DNA of 64,000 bases, from positions 62,001 through 126,000 of the forward strand of contig NZ_QPJM01000006.1 in the NCBI RefSeq assembly GCF_003337575.1, read 5' to 3'. The notes below the pieces were generated by a model, which did not search any database, had not been told where the DNA came from, and saw only the letters and a list, made by a program, of their open reading frames with translations. This stretch comes from Phyllobacterium bourgognense. Its GTDB lineage: Bacteria; Pseudomonadota; Alphaproteobacteria; Rhizobiales; Rhizobiaceae. Below are positions 36,281 through 44,760 of the stretch, in pieces. How positions within the stretch are numbered: position 1 is the first letter of the stretch; every line of letters starts with the position of its first letter. Both the position numbers and the translations under genes were made by a program.

Positions 36281-37558
36281 ATGACCCGCATTACCGACCT
36301 TCGCGTTTTCGATATCCGGTTTCCCACGTCGCAAAGCCTCGATGGCTCGGATGCGATGAACCCGGATCCGGACTATTCGGCCGCCTACGTCGTGCTCGAT
36401 ACGGATGCCGATGGACTTGCCGGCCATGGCCTGACCTTCACCATCGGGCGCGGCAATGAAATCGTCTGTCTCGCGATAGAGACGCTGAAGCATCTTGTCA
36501 TTGGTCTGGAACTGGATTGGGTGAAGGAAAATCCGGGTCGCTTCTGGCATTTCGTCACAGGCGACAGCCAGCTTCGCTGGATCGGACCGGACAAAGGCGC
36601 GATGCATCTTGCTACCGGTGCTGTCGTCAATGCCGTGTGGGATCTTCTGGCAAAGGAAGCTGGGAAACCGGTCTGGCAACTGGTGGGCGAAATGACGCCA
36701 GAAGAAATCGTCAACATCGTTGATTTTCGCTATCTGACCGACGTGCTGACGCGTGACGAGGCGCTTGAAATTCTGCGCAAGGCGGAGCAAGGCAAGCAGG
36801 AGCGGATCGCGACGTTGAAAGCCGAGGGCTATCCCTGTTACACCACATCTGCCGGCTGGCTTGGCTATTCCGATGACAAGCTGCGACGCCTTTGCCAGGA
36901 GGCTGTCGACGCAGGTTTCAATCACATCAAGATGAAAGTCGGTCGCGATCTCGATGACGATATCCGCCGTCTGACCATTGCCCGCGAGGTGATCGGCGAC
37001 GACCGCATCCTCATGATCGATGCCAATCAGGTCTGGGAGGTCAACGAGGCTATCGACTGGGTAAACAAGCTTGCCTTCGTCAAACCGTTCTTCATCGAGG
37101 AGCCGACGAGCCCGGACGATGTGGCGGGCCATCGCAAGATCCGGCAGGCCATTCACCCGGTCAAGGTTGCGACAGGCGAGATGTGCCAGAACCGCATCAT
37201 GTTCAAGCAGTTCATAGCCGAGGGTGCGATCGACGTCGTACAGATCGATTCATGCCGCATGGGCGGTCTCAACGAGGTGCTGGCGGTGCTGCTGATCGCG
37301 GCGAAGTATGATCTGCCGGTCTGGCCGCACGCGGGCGGGGTTGGCCTTTGCGAATATGTGCAGCACCTGTCGATGATCGACTATGTCGCGGTGTCGGGTA
37401 CGAAGGCGGGCAGAGTCATCGAATATGTCGACCATCTGCACGAGCATTTTGTCGACCCGTGCAATATCCAGAATGCCGCCTATATGCCGCCGGTCCTGCC
37501 GGGCTTCTCGATCGAGATGAAGCCGGAATCGATCAAACAGTATTTGTACAAAGCTTAA
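36281..37558 (+). CDS. L-fuconate dehydratase-like enolase-superfamily enzyme
   Basis: The 425-residue protein has the distinctive fuconate dehydratase start: LRVFDIRFPTSQSLDGSD followed by MNPDPDYSAAYVVL. Catalytic residues follow the family order: MKVGRDLDDD near 217 (Lys), IDANQVW near 246 (metal Asp), FIEEPTSPDD near 272 (Glu), VATGEM near 300 (Glu) and PHAGGVG near 350 (His). It would dehydrate L-fuconate to 2-keto-3-deoxy-L-fuconate, the substrate of the SDR encoded just upstream. The ribosome site GGAG follows directly after repeat copy A. Confidence 0.87.
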   Translation: MTRITDLRVFDIRFPTSQSLDGSDAMNPDPDYSAAYVVLDTDADGLAGHGLTFTIGRGNEIVCLAIETLKHLVIGLELDWVKENPGRFWHFVTGDSQLRWIGPDKGAMHLATGAVVNAVWDLLAKEAGKPVWQLVGEMTPEEIVNIVDFRYLTDVLTRDEALEILRKAEQGKQERIATLKAEGYPCYTTSAGWLGYSDDKLRRLCQEAVDAGFNHIKMKVGRDLDDDIRRLTIAREVIGDDRILMIDANQVWEVNEAIDWVNKLAFVKPFFIEEPTSPDDVAGHRKIRQAIHPVKVATGEMCQNRIMFKQFIAEGAIDVVQIDSCRMGGLNEVLAVLLIAAKYDLPVWPHAGGVGLCEYVQHLSMIDYVAVSGTKAGRVIEYVDHLHEHFVDPCNIQNAAYMPPVLPGFSIEMKPESIKQYLYKA

Positions 37559-37584
37559 GAGCGGATTTCTGTTGGCAAGACTGC

Positions 37585-37717
37585 TGCGCGTGGTTCGACG
37601 GAGCTCACCATGAGGGAGTTGGGTTGATTGCATGAGCAGGTCCGCAGAGGTTGGCACTCGTCGGCAGCTGCAGTGTCCTAAACCTCCCTCATGGTGAGCC
37701 CCGTCGAACCACGCACA
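37585..37717. repeat. Inverted repeat of the GTGGTTCGAC...CACCATGAGGG family
   Basis: A 34 bp arm at 37585-37618 (starting TGCGCGTGGTTCGAC) pairs with 37684-37717 with two mismatches, around a 65 bp spacer. A near-identical pair with perfect 33 bp arms lies at 63729-63855. It follows the fuconate dehydratase gene and may also terminate that transcript. Confidence 0.85.
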
Positions 37718-37820
37718 ATGGCTTTGTGACACGGAATTGCACCGTGTCGTCTTGCGTAAATGCGATGTCGTTTCCGCGCCTATTCTTTTGTTCTGCCGAG
37801 TGCTCTTATCAAGACACTTG

Positions 37821-38170
37821 AGGTGCCGCTTTCCAGGGAGAGAGCGGAGAATTGGGAAGCCGGTCAGGAATGCAAATCCGGACCATGGCGGCCTGCAAAT
37901 GATGCTTTTCTGCGCTTCCTGTGCTTATGGACTTTATGTCCAGTTCGCTCCGGTTCTCGAAAAGCACCATTTTCGGCTCGCCCTGGTTCCAAATTTGTCC
38001 ACATCCTCAACCCGGCGCTGCCCCCGCAACGGTAGTGGAGTGGAAAACGCGGCAAAAACGGCCACTGGGGAGTGCACCCCGGGAAGGCGTCGCGAAGCCC
38101 GAAAAGGCAACTCCAGAGCCCGGAAACCAGCCTCGAGTGACAAAACCGACTGATCGCGGTGGGCGATCAA
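37821..38170 (+). promoter_or_regulatory. Cobalamin riboswitch (with an insertion in its P5/L5 hairpin)
   Basis: Landmarks of the cobalamin aptamer appear in order: GGTGCC (37822), GGGAA (37854-37858), P5 arm GCCGG (37859-37863), P5 partner CCGGC (38012-38016), GCTGCCCCCGCAACGGTA (38017-38034), GCCACTGGG (38061-38069), CCGGGAAGGCG (38079-38089) and the B12 box AGCCCGGAAACCAGCC (38117-38132). The P5 arms are separated by 148 nt instead of the usual few, because a palindromic element lies between them. The riboswitch is on the strand of, and about 100 bp before, the Rieske oxygenase gene, which it would control. Confidence 0.87.
37864..38011. repeat. Palindromic element copy F, inside the riboswitch P5 hairpin
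   Basis: The core GCTTTTCTGCGCTTCC...CTCCGGTTCTCGAAAAGCACC matches the core of copies A-E. Flanking arms around CAAATCCGGACCATGG (from 37873) pair imperfectly with CCTGGTTCCAAATTTG (ending 37997). The exact ends are uncertain. CCGG occurs at 37878-37881 and again at 38012-38015, so a target duplication is possible. Confidence 0.75.
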
Positions 38171-38266
38171 GGAGCATGATTTTGTGCAGGCGACGTTTGA
38201 CTTGCGCGGAGGTCCTCCTTCACCACCAGTCAGTTCTTTCGCGGGCTATAAGAGCGAGGACACGAC

Positions 38267-39508
38267 ATGGACTTAACGAACGAACTGCTCCGGAATCTCA
38301 GGAACCGGAAACCAGGATACGGCCTCGAACAGGCCTTCTATTCCGATCCGGATTATTACCGTCTCGACATGGAGAATATTTTCTATCGCGATTGGCTGTT
38401 CATCGGCCATGATTGCGAGGTGGCCAAGCCGGGCAACTATTTCACGGTTCAGATTGGCGACTATCCGGTCGTCATCGTGCGCGACCGCCAAAAACAGATC
38501 AGAGCTTTCCACAATTCGTGCCGCCATCGCGGCTCGCGCGTTTGTGCCGCCGAAAGGGGCACCGCGGCGAAACTCGTCTGTCCCTATCATCAATGGACCT
38601 ACGAGCTGGATGGCCGCTTGCTGTTCGCGCGCCAGATGGGCGACGATTTTGACGCCAGCCAGCATAGCCTCAAAACGGTGCATTGCGAGAGTGTCGGCGG
38701 CTATATCTTCATTTGTCTCGCGCCCGTTGCTCCCGATTTCGGCCCGACACGCGCTCTGCTTGAACCCTATCTCGCGCCGCATCGCCTGACCGAGACCAAG
38801 GTGGCATTCCAGAGTTCGATTGTCGAAAAAGGCAACTGGAAGCTCGTCTGGGAAAACAATCGCGAATGCTACCACTGCGTCGCCAACCACCCGGAACTGT
38901 GCAAGACCTTCCCCGAAGCGCCCAGCGCTACCGGGATCCAGGACTCCAAAGAAGATCCTGAGATGGTCGCGCATTGGGAGAAGTGCGAGGCAGTCGGCCT
39001 CCCAAGTGTGTTCCGTATCGCAGAAGACGGCCAGTATCGTGCCACACGTGTGCCGCTGCTTAGTAGTGCCGAGAGCTACACGATCAGCGGCAAGCGTGCG
39101 GTCGGGAGGCAACTCAGTGATGACGTCAACGCGCAGCAGATCGGTTCGCTGCTGCTCTATCATTACCCGACCACGTGGAACCATGTTCTCGGCGACCAGG
39201 CGATTTCTTTCCGCGTGCTTCCGCTCGGACCGAATGAGACCGAGGTCACGACGAAGTGGCTCGTCCACAAGGACGCGGTCGAAGGTGTCGATTACAATCT
39301 CGAAGAACTGACCCATGTCTGGCTCGAGACCAACAATCAGGACCGCCGTATCGTTGAAGAAAATGCATTCGGTATCCGCTCGCCTGCCTATGAACCGGGT
39401 CCATACTCGGTCGAACACGAAGGTGGCGTGCTGCAGTTCCTCGAATGGTACAGCAATTCCATGGAAACAAGGCTTTCCGGCAATAACAAGCTCAGCAAGG
39501 TAGCATGA
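38267..39508 (+). CDS. Rieske non-heme iron oxygenase, alpha subunit (betaine demethylase-like)
   Basis: The 413-residue protein has a Rieske cluster CRHRGS...CPYHQW (Cys85, His87, Cys105, His108). The mononuclear iron site is in ENNRECYHCVANHPEL (His203, His208), with an Asp downstream. The ECYHC context resembles glycine betaine monooxygenase and stachydrine (proline betaine) demethylase rather than aromatic dioxygenases. It would oxidatively remove an N-methyl group as formaldehyde. Its reductase is encoded next, overlapping by ATGA. Control by the upstream cobalamin riboswitch is predicted. The substrate is uncertain. Confidence 0.88.
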   Translation: MDLTNELLRNLRNRKPGYGLEQAFYSDPDYYRLDMENIFYRDWLFIGHDCEVAKPGNYFTVQIGDYPVVIVRDRQKQIRAFHNSCRHRGSRVCAAERGTAAKLVCPYHQWTYELDGRLLFARQMGDDFDASQHSLKTVHCESVGGYIFICLAPVAPDFGPTRALLEPYLAPHRLTETKVAFQSSIVEKGNWKLVWENNRECYHCVANHPELCKTFPEAPSATGIQDSKEDPEMVAHWEKCEAVGLPSVFRIAEDGQYRATRVPLLSSAESYTISGKRAVGRQLSDDVNAQQIGSLLLYHYPTTWNHVLGDQAISFRVLPLGPNETEVTTKWLVHKDAVEGVDYNLEELTHVWLETNNQDRRIVEENAFGIRSPAYEPGPYSVEHEGGVLQFLEWYSNSMETRLSGNNKLSKVA

Positions 39509-40599
39509 TGAATATGACGCTTCCTCAGACCTATCCGCACCTCGATCAGATGCAGCCATGGAATGATCGGCTGCATCTGCTGGAGTGCCTATCGGTCATC
39601 GAGGAAGCGCCCAATGTGAAGACTTTCACGTTCAAATCGGACAATCAGAACTGGTTTCGCTACGAGCCAGGCCAGTTCATGACGTTCGAATTGCCGGTGC
39701 AGCCGGAAGCCGTCTTGCGCACATTTACATTGTCATCCAGCCCATCGCGGCCATTCACCATTGCCGTGACGGCGAAAGCCCAGGATGGCAGTATCGGTGC
39801 GCGGTGGATGCTCGACCATCTGACGCCGGGTGCGCGGTTGAAGGCATTCGGGCCGCTTGGCGATTTCTCCATGCGCAAGCATCCGGGCGAGAAATACCTG
39901 TTCATCTCGGCGGGTTCGGGCATCACGCCGATGATGTCGATGACGCGCTGGATGCACGATTGCGCCCCGCAAAGCGACATCAATTTCGTGACCTGCGCAC
40001 GCCGACCGAGCGACATTATCTTCCGTAGAGAGCTCGAATATCTAACAAGCTGCATGCCGAACCTGAAGCTTGCCTTCCTTATAAAGGAACACGAGATGGG
40101 GCAGGTGTGGACCGGTATTCGCGGCCGTTTTGAAGAGGCACGGTTGCCGTTGCTTTCGCCGGACTTCAAGGACAGGACGATCTTCTGTTGCGGGCCTGAA
40201 ACGTTCATGCGCGATGTGCGCACCATGCTCGAAGCTGCCGGCTTCGACATGACGCATTACCACCAGGAGAGTTTCGGACCGGCCGCCGAACCGGTGCTGC
40301 CGATGATGGACGCGATATCGACAGAGGCCGTTGAGAGATCCGCGATGGTCAGCTTTTCCATGTCGGGTATGGAGGTGCCATGTGCGCCAGGCGAAACGAT
40401 TCTGAAGGCCGCTCGCGGTGCGGGGATACGTATTGCGGCAGCGTGTGAATCGGGGCTCTGCGGCACCTGCAAGGTCATGAAGATTTCCGGCGAGGTCGAC
40501 ATGGACCACAATGGCGGGATTCTGGACGACGAAATCGACGAGGGATACGTCCTCGCTTGTTGTTCCAAGCCGCTTGGTAACGTTGAGGTCGAGGCCTAG
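39505..40599 (+). CDS. Ferredoxin reductase of the Rieske oxygenase (FAD/NAD plus 2Fe-2S)
   Basis: The 364-residue protein has an FAD domain (YEPGQFMTFELPV, LRTFTLSSSP), an NAD domain (YLFISAGSGITPMMSM) and a C-terminal plant-type ferredoxin domain with CESGLCGTCK plus the later Cys in LACCSKPLG. This domain order is that of GbcB/Stc4-like electron-transfer partners of N-demethylating Rieske oxygenases. The start overlaps the oxygenase stop codon. The stop overlaps the convergent mocF-like gene by four bases (CTAG). Confidence 0.9.
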   Translation: MMNMTLPQTYPHLDQMQPWNDRLHLLECLSVIEEAPNVKTFTFKSDNQNWFRYEPGQFMTFELPVQPEAVLRTFTLSSSPSRPFTIAVTAKAQDGSIGARWMLDHLTPGARLKAFGPLGDFSMRKHPGEKYLFISAGSGITPMMSMTRWMHDCAPQSDINFVTCARRPSDIIFRRELEYLTSCMPNLKLAFLIKEHEMGQVWTGIRGRFEEARLPLLSPDFKDRTIFCCGPETFMRDVRTMLEAAGFDMTHYHQESFGPAAEPVLPMMDAISTEAVERSAMVSFSMSGMEVPCAPGETILKAARGAGIRIAAACESGLCGTCKVMKISGEVDMDHNGGILDDEIDEGYVLACCSKPLGNVEVEA

Positions 40600-41834
40600 G
40601 CTGCAAGTAATGACTTGAGTTTGACGTCTGCGGTAGCGAGCTGGCCCGAATCCGGTCTCGCGCCACGGGCGATAAGCATCTCAGCGAGCCTTATGTCCTT
40701 CGCCACTGAATTGCCGGGGCCGATGCCGCTTGCGGCAACAAGGCGGCCATCGGCAGTCAGGTGGAACAGAATGAAAGCGCCATCGCCGAGGTCACGGCGG
40801 ATCGTCTGTGCACACTCGTCCGAGAGGCCCGCGACCTGCAGACCGAGCTCGTATTGATCCGACCAGAACCAGGGTACCGCTTGATGCGGCTCCTGTGCAC
40901 CAAGCATGTTGCGCGCAGCCAGCGCCCCTTGTTCCTGCGCATTGCGCCATGCTTCGAGCCGCACCCGGCGTCCGCCATAGACGGCAAGCGGGAAGATACA
41001 GCAGTCGCCGGCCGCATAAATATCCGGATCGCTGGTCTGCAGCCACTCATTGACGACGATACCATTGGCTGTTTCCAGCCCCGAGGATTCGGCAAGCGCG
41101 GTCACCGGCGTCGCGCCTATGCCGATGATGGCAAGATCCGCCGCGATCACATCGCCTGAAGAAAGCGTGATCGCAACATTGTCTGCAGCGTCGGCAAAGG
41201 AGACGATTCCGGTATTGCACAGAATGGTCACGCCTTCGGCGCGATGGCGTGCGTCGAGGACCCTTGCGATTTCCTCGGGGACGCCGCGCATCATGATGCG
41301 GCTTTGAGCCTCGATTACAGTGACCGATGCACCGCGTTTGCGAGCGCTGGCAGCAAGTTCAAGCCCGATGAACCCGCCGCCGACAATGACGATGCGTGCT
41401 CCGGGCTGAAACCTTGCCCGGATGGCAAGCGCATCGTCAAAACTGCGCAGGGTGGTGCAATGTTGGCTGCCTGCTGCGAGAGGCAGAGGGCGCGGAATGG
41501 CACCTGTCGCAAACAGAAGACGCTCATAGGGGATTTGCCGGCCATCATCGAGGGTGACGCGCTTTTCCTCCCGCTCGATTGACGTCGCGGTCGCGCTGCC
41601 GATGAAGTCGACGCTTTTTTCATTGAACAGGGATTCAGCGGCTATTGTGCGAGGTGCCGGATGATGATCCGAGACCATCGCTTCCTTGGAAAGCGGCGGC
41701 CGCTCATAGGGGAGGTGCTTTTCCGTACCGATCAGGGTGACAGAACCGTTGTAGCCGTTTTCCCGCAAGGCAAAAGCCGCGCGCACGCCGCATTCGCCGG
41801 CGCCAATGATGACCATTCCTCGTTCCATCGCCAT
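40596..41834 (-). CDS. mocF: FAD-dependent ferredoxin reductase (MocF-like)
   Basis: The 412-residue rubredoxin/ferredoxin reductase family protein has an FAD-binding GAGECGVRAAFALR near residue 12, an NAD-binding VIVGGGFIGLELAASARKRG near 150, and YAAGDCCIFP near 270. It would pass electrons from NADH to the Rieske ferredoxin encoded immediately upstream; its ATG overlaps that gene's TAA. The three-gene set matches the mocDEF order known from rhizopine catabolism in Sinorhizobium. The name is by context and family, moderate confidence. Confidence 0.8.
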   Translation of the reverse strand: MAMERGMVIIGAGECGVRAAFALRENGYNGSVTLIGTEKHLPYERPPLSKEAMVSDHHPAPRTIAAESLFNEKSVDFIGSATATSIEREEKRVTLDDGRQIPYERLLFATGAIPRPLPLAAGSQHCTTLRSFDDALAIRARFQPGARIVIVGGGFIGLELAASARKRGASVTVIEAQSRIMMRGVPEEIARVLDARHRAEGVTILCNTGIVSFADAADNVAITLSSGDVIAADLAIIGIGATPVTALAESSGLETANGIVVNEWLQTSDPDIYAAGDCCIFPLAVYGGRRVRLEAWRNAQEQGALAARNMLGAQEPHQAVPWFWSDQYELGLQVAGLSDECAQTIRRDLGDGAFILFHLTADGRLVAASGIGPGNSVAKDIRLAEMLIARGARPDSGQLATADVKLKSLLAA

Positions 41835-42148
41835 TACCCCAGCTGTATCAATACTTTACCGGACTCGACCTTGACCGGGTAGGTTTTAAGGTTGATGCAC
41901 ACCGGCGCTCCCTTGGCTTCTCCGGTCTTGTAGTTGAAGCGGCCATTATGCTTGGGGCACTCGATGATCTCATCCATTACAAGACCGTCTGCCAGATGGA
42001 TGTGTTCGTGAGTGCACAGCCCGTCTGTCGCAAAAAACTCATCGTCGGGGCTGCGGTAGATTGCAAAGGTCTTTCCAGCATGGTCGAAACGCATGACGTC
42101 TTCTTCATCGACGTCGTTTGAAGTGCAGGCTTCTACCCAGTTGCTCAT
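41834..42148 (-). CDS. mocE: Rieske-type ferredoxin (MocE-like)
   Basis: The 104-residue protein has a Rieske cluster CTHEHIHL and CPKHNGRF (Cys45, His47, Cys64, His67) and no membrane segment, the form used as a soluble electron carrier to oxygenases. It lies between the desaturase-type oxygenase and the ferredoxin reductase, overlapping the latter by one base. The function is electron transfer to the MocD-like oxygenase. Confidence 0.85.
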   Translation of the reverse strand: MSNWVEACTSNDVDEEDVMRFDHAGKTFAIYRSPDDEFFATDGLCTHEHIHLADGLVMDEIIECPKHNGRFNYKTGEAKGAPVCINLKTYPVKVESGKVLIQLG

Positions 42149-42178
42149 CGTTCGATCCTTCCGGTCGTTTATGGACTA

Positions 42179-43282
42179 TTATTCCGCTGCCGCCGCGACA
42201 GGTTCGCTATGGAATTCCTCGCGATAGGGCTTGGCAGTCGGCGGCAATTCCCGCTTGAGGAAATAGTCTTCGTTGCGCAACTGCCGCAGGAATGCAGGCA
42301 CCATCTCGCGGTACGCGTGCAGGATGGACGGGTTTGCCGCCGGCAGATCATGCTTGATCATCGCATGCAACTGTGGCAGCGCGTGATACGGCACCATCGG
42401 GAACATGTGGTGTTCGACGTGATAGTTCATGTTCCAGTAGATGAACCGGCTGACGGGGTTCATAAGCACGGTGCGACTGTTCAGGCGGTGATCGGTGACA
42501 TTGTCGGCAAGCCCGCCATGCTGTAGAAGCCCGGTGAGCACATGATGCCAGGCTCCGTACAGTCGCGGCAGGCCGATCAGCACCAGCGGCAGGATCGATC
42601 CGAGGTACAACGAAAGCCCGATCGTGGCGACATAGATCGCGGCCCAGATGCGAGCGATACGGACTACCCTTGGCTGTTCCTGCTCGGGAATGAAGGTCTT
42701 TTCCTCGGCGCTGACAATTCCCAGAGCGTTGCGGGTGAGGTCGCCCATGGCGTGCCAGACATCCAGAATACCGAAGAAATTCAAGGTGACACGCAACAAA
42801 TCGGGTGGACGCATGACCGCGATCTCCGGATCGCGACCGACAATGACCGTGTCCGTGTGGTGTCGCGTATGGCTCCAGCGCCAGGTGACTGGATTACGCA
42901 TGATCATGAAGCAGGCGATCTGATAGACGACATCATTCATCCAGCGCGTCTTGAAGGCTGTACCGTGGCCGCATTCATGCCAGCGGCTGTCCGAGGCGGA
43001 ACCATATAGGACGCCATAGGCGAGGAAAAACGGCACGCAAAGCCAGGCGCCCCAGAAATAGACGCCAAGGCCGGCGAAAATCAGCATGCTGCCGAGCCAG
43101 ATCGCCGTGTCGCGGATCGCCGGGCCGTCGGAGCGCTTCATCAGCTCTTTCATTTGCTTGCGGGGGATGTCGGTGTGATACCATTCGGCCGCAGCAAGAC
43201 CTGACTCCACGGCCAGTTGCGAGTCACGGCCGATAAGGCTGTAATCCCGCTTTGTCGGCATGGCGAGCGCTGCTGCTTGCAT
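42179..43282 (-). CDS. mocD: Membrane di-iron oxygenase of the fatty-acid-desaturase superfamily (MocD-like)
   Basis: The 367-residue protein has three histidine boxes: HECGH (His102, His106), HTRHH (138, 141, 142) and HVEHH (288, 291, 292). At least four membrane segments are visible, for example residues 60-92. GGGAGG precedes the ATG. MocD of rhizobia is a hydroxylase-like protein needed with MocE and MocF to use 3-O-methyl-scyllo-inosamine, probably by oxidative demethylation. The neighbouring inositol genes support that role; lipid desaturation remains an alternative. Confidence 0.82.
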   Translation of the reverse strand: MQAAALAMPTKRDYSLIGRDSQLAVESGLAAAEWYHTDIPRKQMKELMKRSDGPAIRDTAIWLGSMLIFAGLGVYFWGAWLCVPFFLAYGVLYGSASDSRWHECGHGTAFKTRWMNDVVYQIACFMIMRNPVTWRWSHTRHHTDTVIVGRDPEIAVMRPPDLLRVTLNFFGILDVWHAMGDLTRNALGIVSAEEKTFIPEQEQPRVVRIARIWAAIYVATIGLSLYLGSILPLVLIGLPRLYGAWHHVLTGLLQHGGLADNVTDHRLNSRTVLMNPVSRFIYWNMNYHVEHHMFPMVPYHALPQLHAMIKHDLPAANPSILHAYREMVPAFLRQLRNEDYFLKRELPPTAKPYREEFHSEPVAAAAE

Positions 43283-43345
43283 ATGAGACCTCCCTCAATT
43301 GGTCGAGAGAAGATACGCGTTGCTGCAACCTGCCTCAATCTGAAA

Positions 43346-43404
43346 TGATGAAATTCTATCATTTTCAATCAGAGATTGGTATAAATGACTGATAGATTCT
43401 ATCA
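43346..43404. promoter_or_regulatory. Candidate LacI-type operators between the mocD-like gene and the regulator
   Basis: TGATAGATTCTATCA at 43390-43404 is a perfect palindrome with 7 bp arms just before the regulator's ribosome site. TGATGAAATTCTATCA at 43346-43361 is a related site nearer the mocD promoter. A third similar site occurs at 44624. The shared AATCTATCA/TGATAGATT word suggests one regulator. Confidence 0.6.
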
Positions 43405-43417
43405 GGGAGGGCACGAG

Positions 43418-44449
43418 GTGGCAAATAGGCCGACAATCTCCGATCTGGCGCGTGCGGCGGGAGTGGGAGTCGCGACAGTCGACAGGGTGCTGAACGGACG
43501 GCTGCCGGTTCGCGAGGAAACGGCGCGGCGGGTGTATGAGGCGGCGAACAGCATCGGATATCATGCGGCCGGATTGATCCGCCAGCGTATGCGGCAGGAA
43601 TTGCCTGAATACCGGCTGGGCTTTCTGCTGCAGAAACCCGGACATTTTTTCTATCAGGAGTTTGCGCGGGAGATCGAAAATGCTGTCGGCCAAGCGTCGC
43701 ATTTCCGCGGCGTTCCTGCGATAGAGTTTTGCGCGTCACAGGCGCCGGACGAGATTATCGCGAAGTTGAAATCGCTAGCGGGACGCTGCCGTTCCATCGG
43801 TCTGGTCGCGCCGGACCACCCGTCGATCACGGCCGCCGTCGATGAATTGAAGGCAAAAAATATCCCGGTGTTTGCATTGCTTTCAGACCATGCCGCAGGA
43901 ATCCGCGAAGGTTACGTTGGCGTCAACAACCGCAAGGTAGGGCGCACGGCGGCCTGGATGATCACCAAAGCCGCCAAAACGCCTGGAAAAGTCGCGATTT
44001 TTGTCGGAAGCCATCGCTTCCACGGGCACGAACTACGCGAAATCGGTTTTCGTGCTTTTTTCCGGGAAGAGGCGCCAGAGTTCACCGTGCTAGACACGAT
44101 GGTCAATCTGGAGACGCGCCAGATCACCAATGAGGCGATGTCGGAGCTGCTGCGCCGTCATCCGGACCTTGCGGGCTGCTATGTGGCCGGCGGTGGAATG
44201 GAAGGCGCAATCACCGCGATGCGCGAGGCGCAATTGGAACAGCCGCCGGTGATGGTCGTCAATGAAATTACCCCGGAATCGCGGGCGGCACTGGCCGACA
44301 AGATCGTCACAATGGTCATCGCGACGCCTTTGCCAAAGCTCTGCCGGGAGCTCACGGAACTGATGGGGCACGCCATCGAAAGCGGCGCGGCCAACGCTCC
44401 GGGTCAGACCTTTTTGCCGTTCGATATCTACCTTCCAGAGAACATATGA
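43418..44449 (+). CDS. LacI-family transcriptional regulator
   Basis: The 343-residue protein is best started at the GTG at 43418 with GGGAGG 8 bp upstream; an ATG at 43385 lies before the operator palindrome. The N-terminal LacI helix-turn-helix is PTISDLARAAGVGVATVDRVLNG. The C-terminal periplasmic-binding fold (from RLGFLLQKPGHFF) resembles the RbsR/inositol-binding type. It is divergent from mocDEF and upstream of an isomerase gene, so it probably senses inositol or a derivative. Confidence 0.9.
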   Translation: MANRPTISDLARAAGVGVATVDRVLNGRLPVREETARRVYEAANSIGYHAAGLIRQRMRQELPEYRLGFLLQKPGHFFYQEFAREIENAVGQASHFRGVPAIEFCASQAPDEIIAKLKSLAGRCRSIGLVAPDHPSITAAVDELKAKNIPVFALLSDHAAGIREGYVGVNNRKVGRTAAWMITKAAKTPGKVAIFVGSHRFHGHELREIGFRAFFREEAPEFTVLDTMVNLETRQITNEAMSELLRRHPDLAGCYVAGGGMEGAITAMREAQLEQPPVMVVNEITPESRAALADKIVTMVIATPLPKLCRELTELMGHAIESGAANAPGQTFLPFDIYLPENI

Positions 44450-44623
44450 GCGGCTCTTTGCACGCGGCTACAATCAAATTGCCCGTGCCGGTTGAAGTTC
44501 TTGCGCCGGAATCGAGGATTCATGTTCCATTTTCGCATGTTCTTGCACCAGATCTGGACATTCTTGCGCAAAAGTTCCGCCGGATCCCGCAAACCCTGTT
44601 CTCTTCTTCTCACGTATCGGAAT

Positions 44624-44639
44624 CTATCAGAAATGATAG
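44624..44639. promoter_or_regulatory. Third LacI-like operator, in the gap before the isomerase gene
   Basis: CTATCAGAAATGATAG has 6 bp inverted arms and sits in the 311 bp gap at 44450-44760. It shares GAATCTATCA and AAATGATAG words with the two upstream sites. The rest of the gap holds no gene I can support; a 91-codon frame there has no family features. Confidence 0.5.
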
Positions 44640-44760
44640 TTTTTTAATCACAACTGCGATTGACGGAATAGCGGCCTCGACAGATGGTTGCCACCATAAA
44701 CGGGCTCTTAGCAACCTATAGACGCAGAGCGTTTTAAGTACCACCGGGAGTATCATTCAG

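Noticed and set aside
38273-39559. A 428-codon minus-strand frame opposite the Rieske oxygenase gene
   Set aside because: The plus strand carries clear Rieske and iron-site motifs; the antisense frame has none.
44446-44721. A 91-codon frame starting in the LacI gene stop codon
   Set aside because: No ribosome site beyond the overlap, no family features, and it covers a likely operator.
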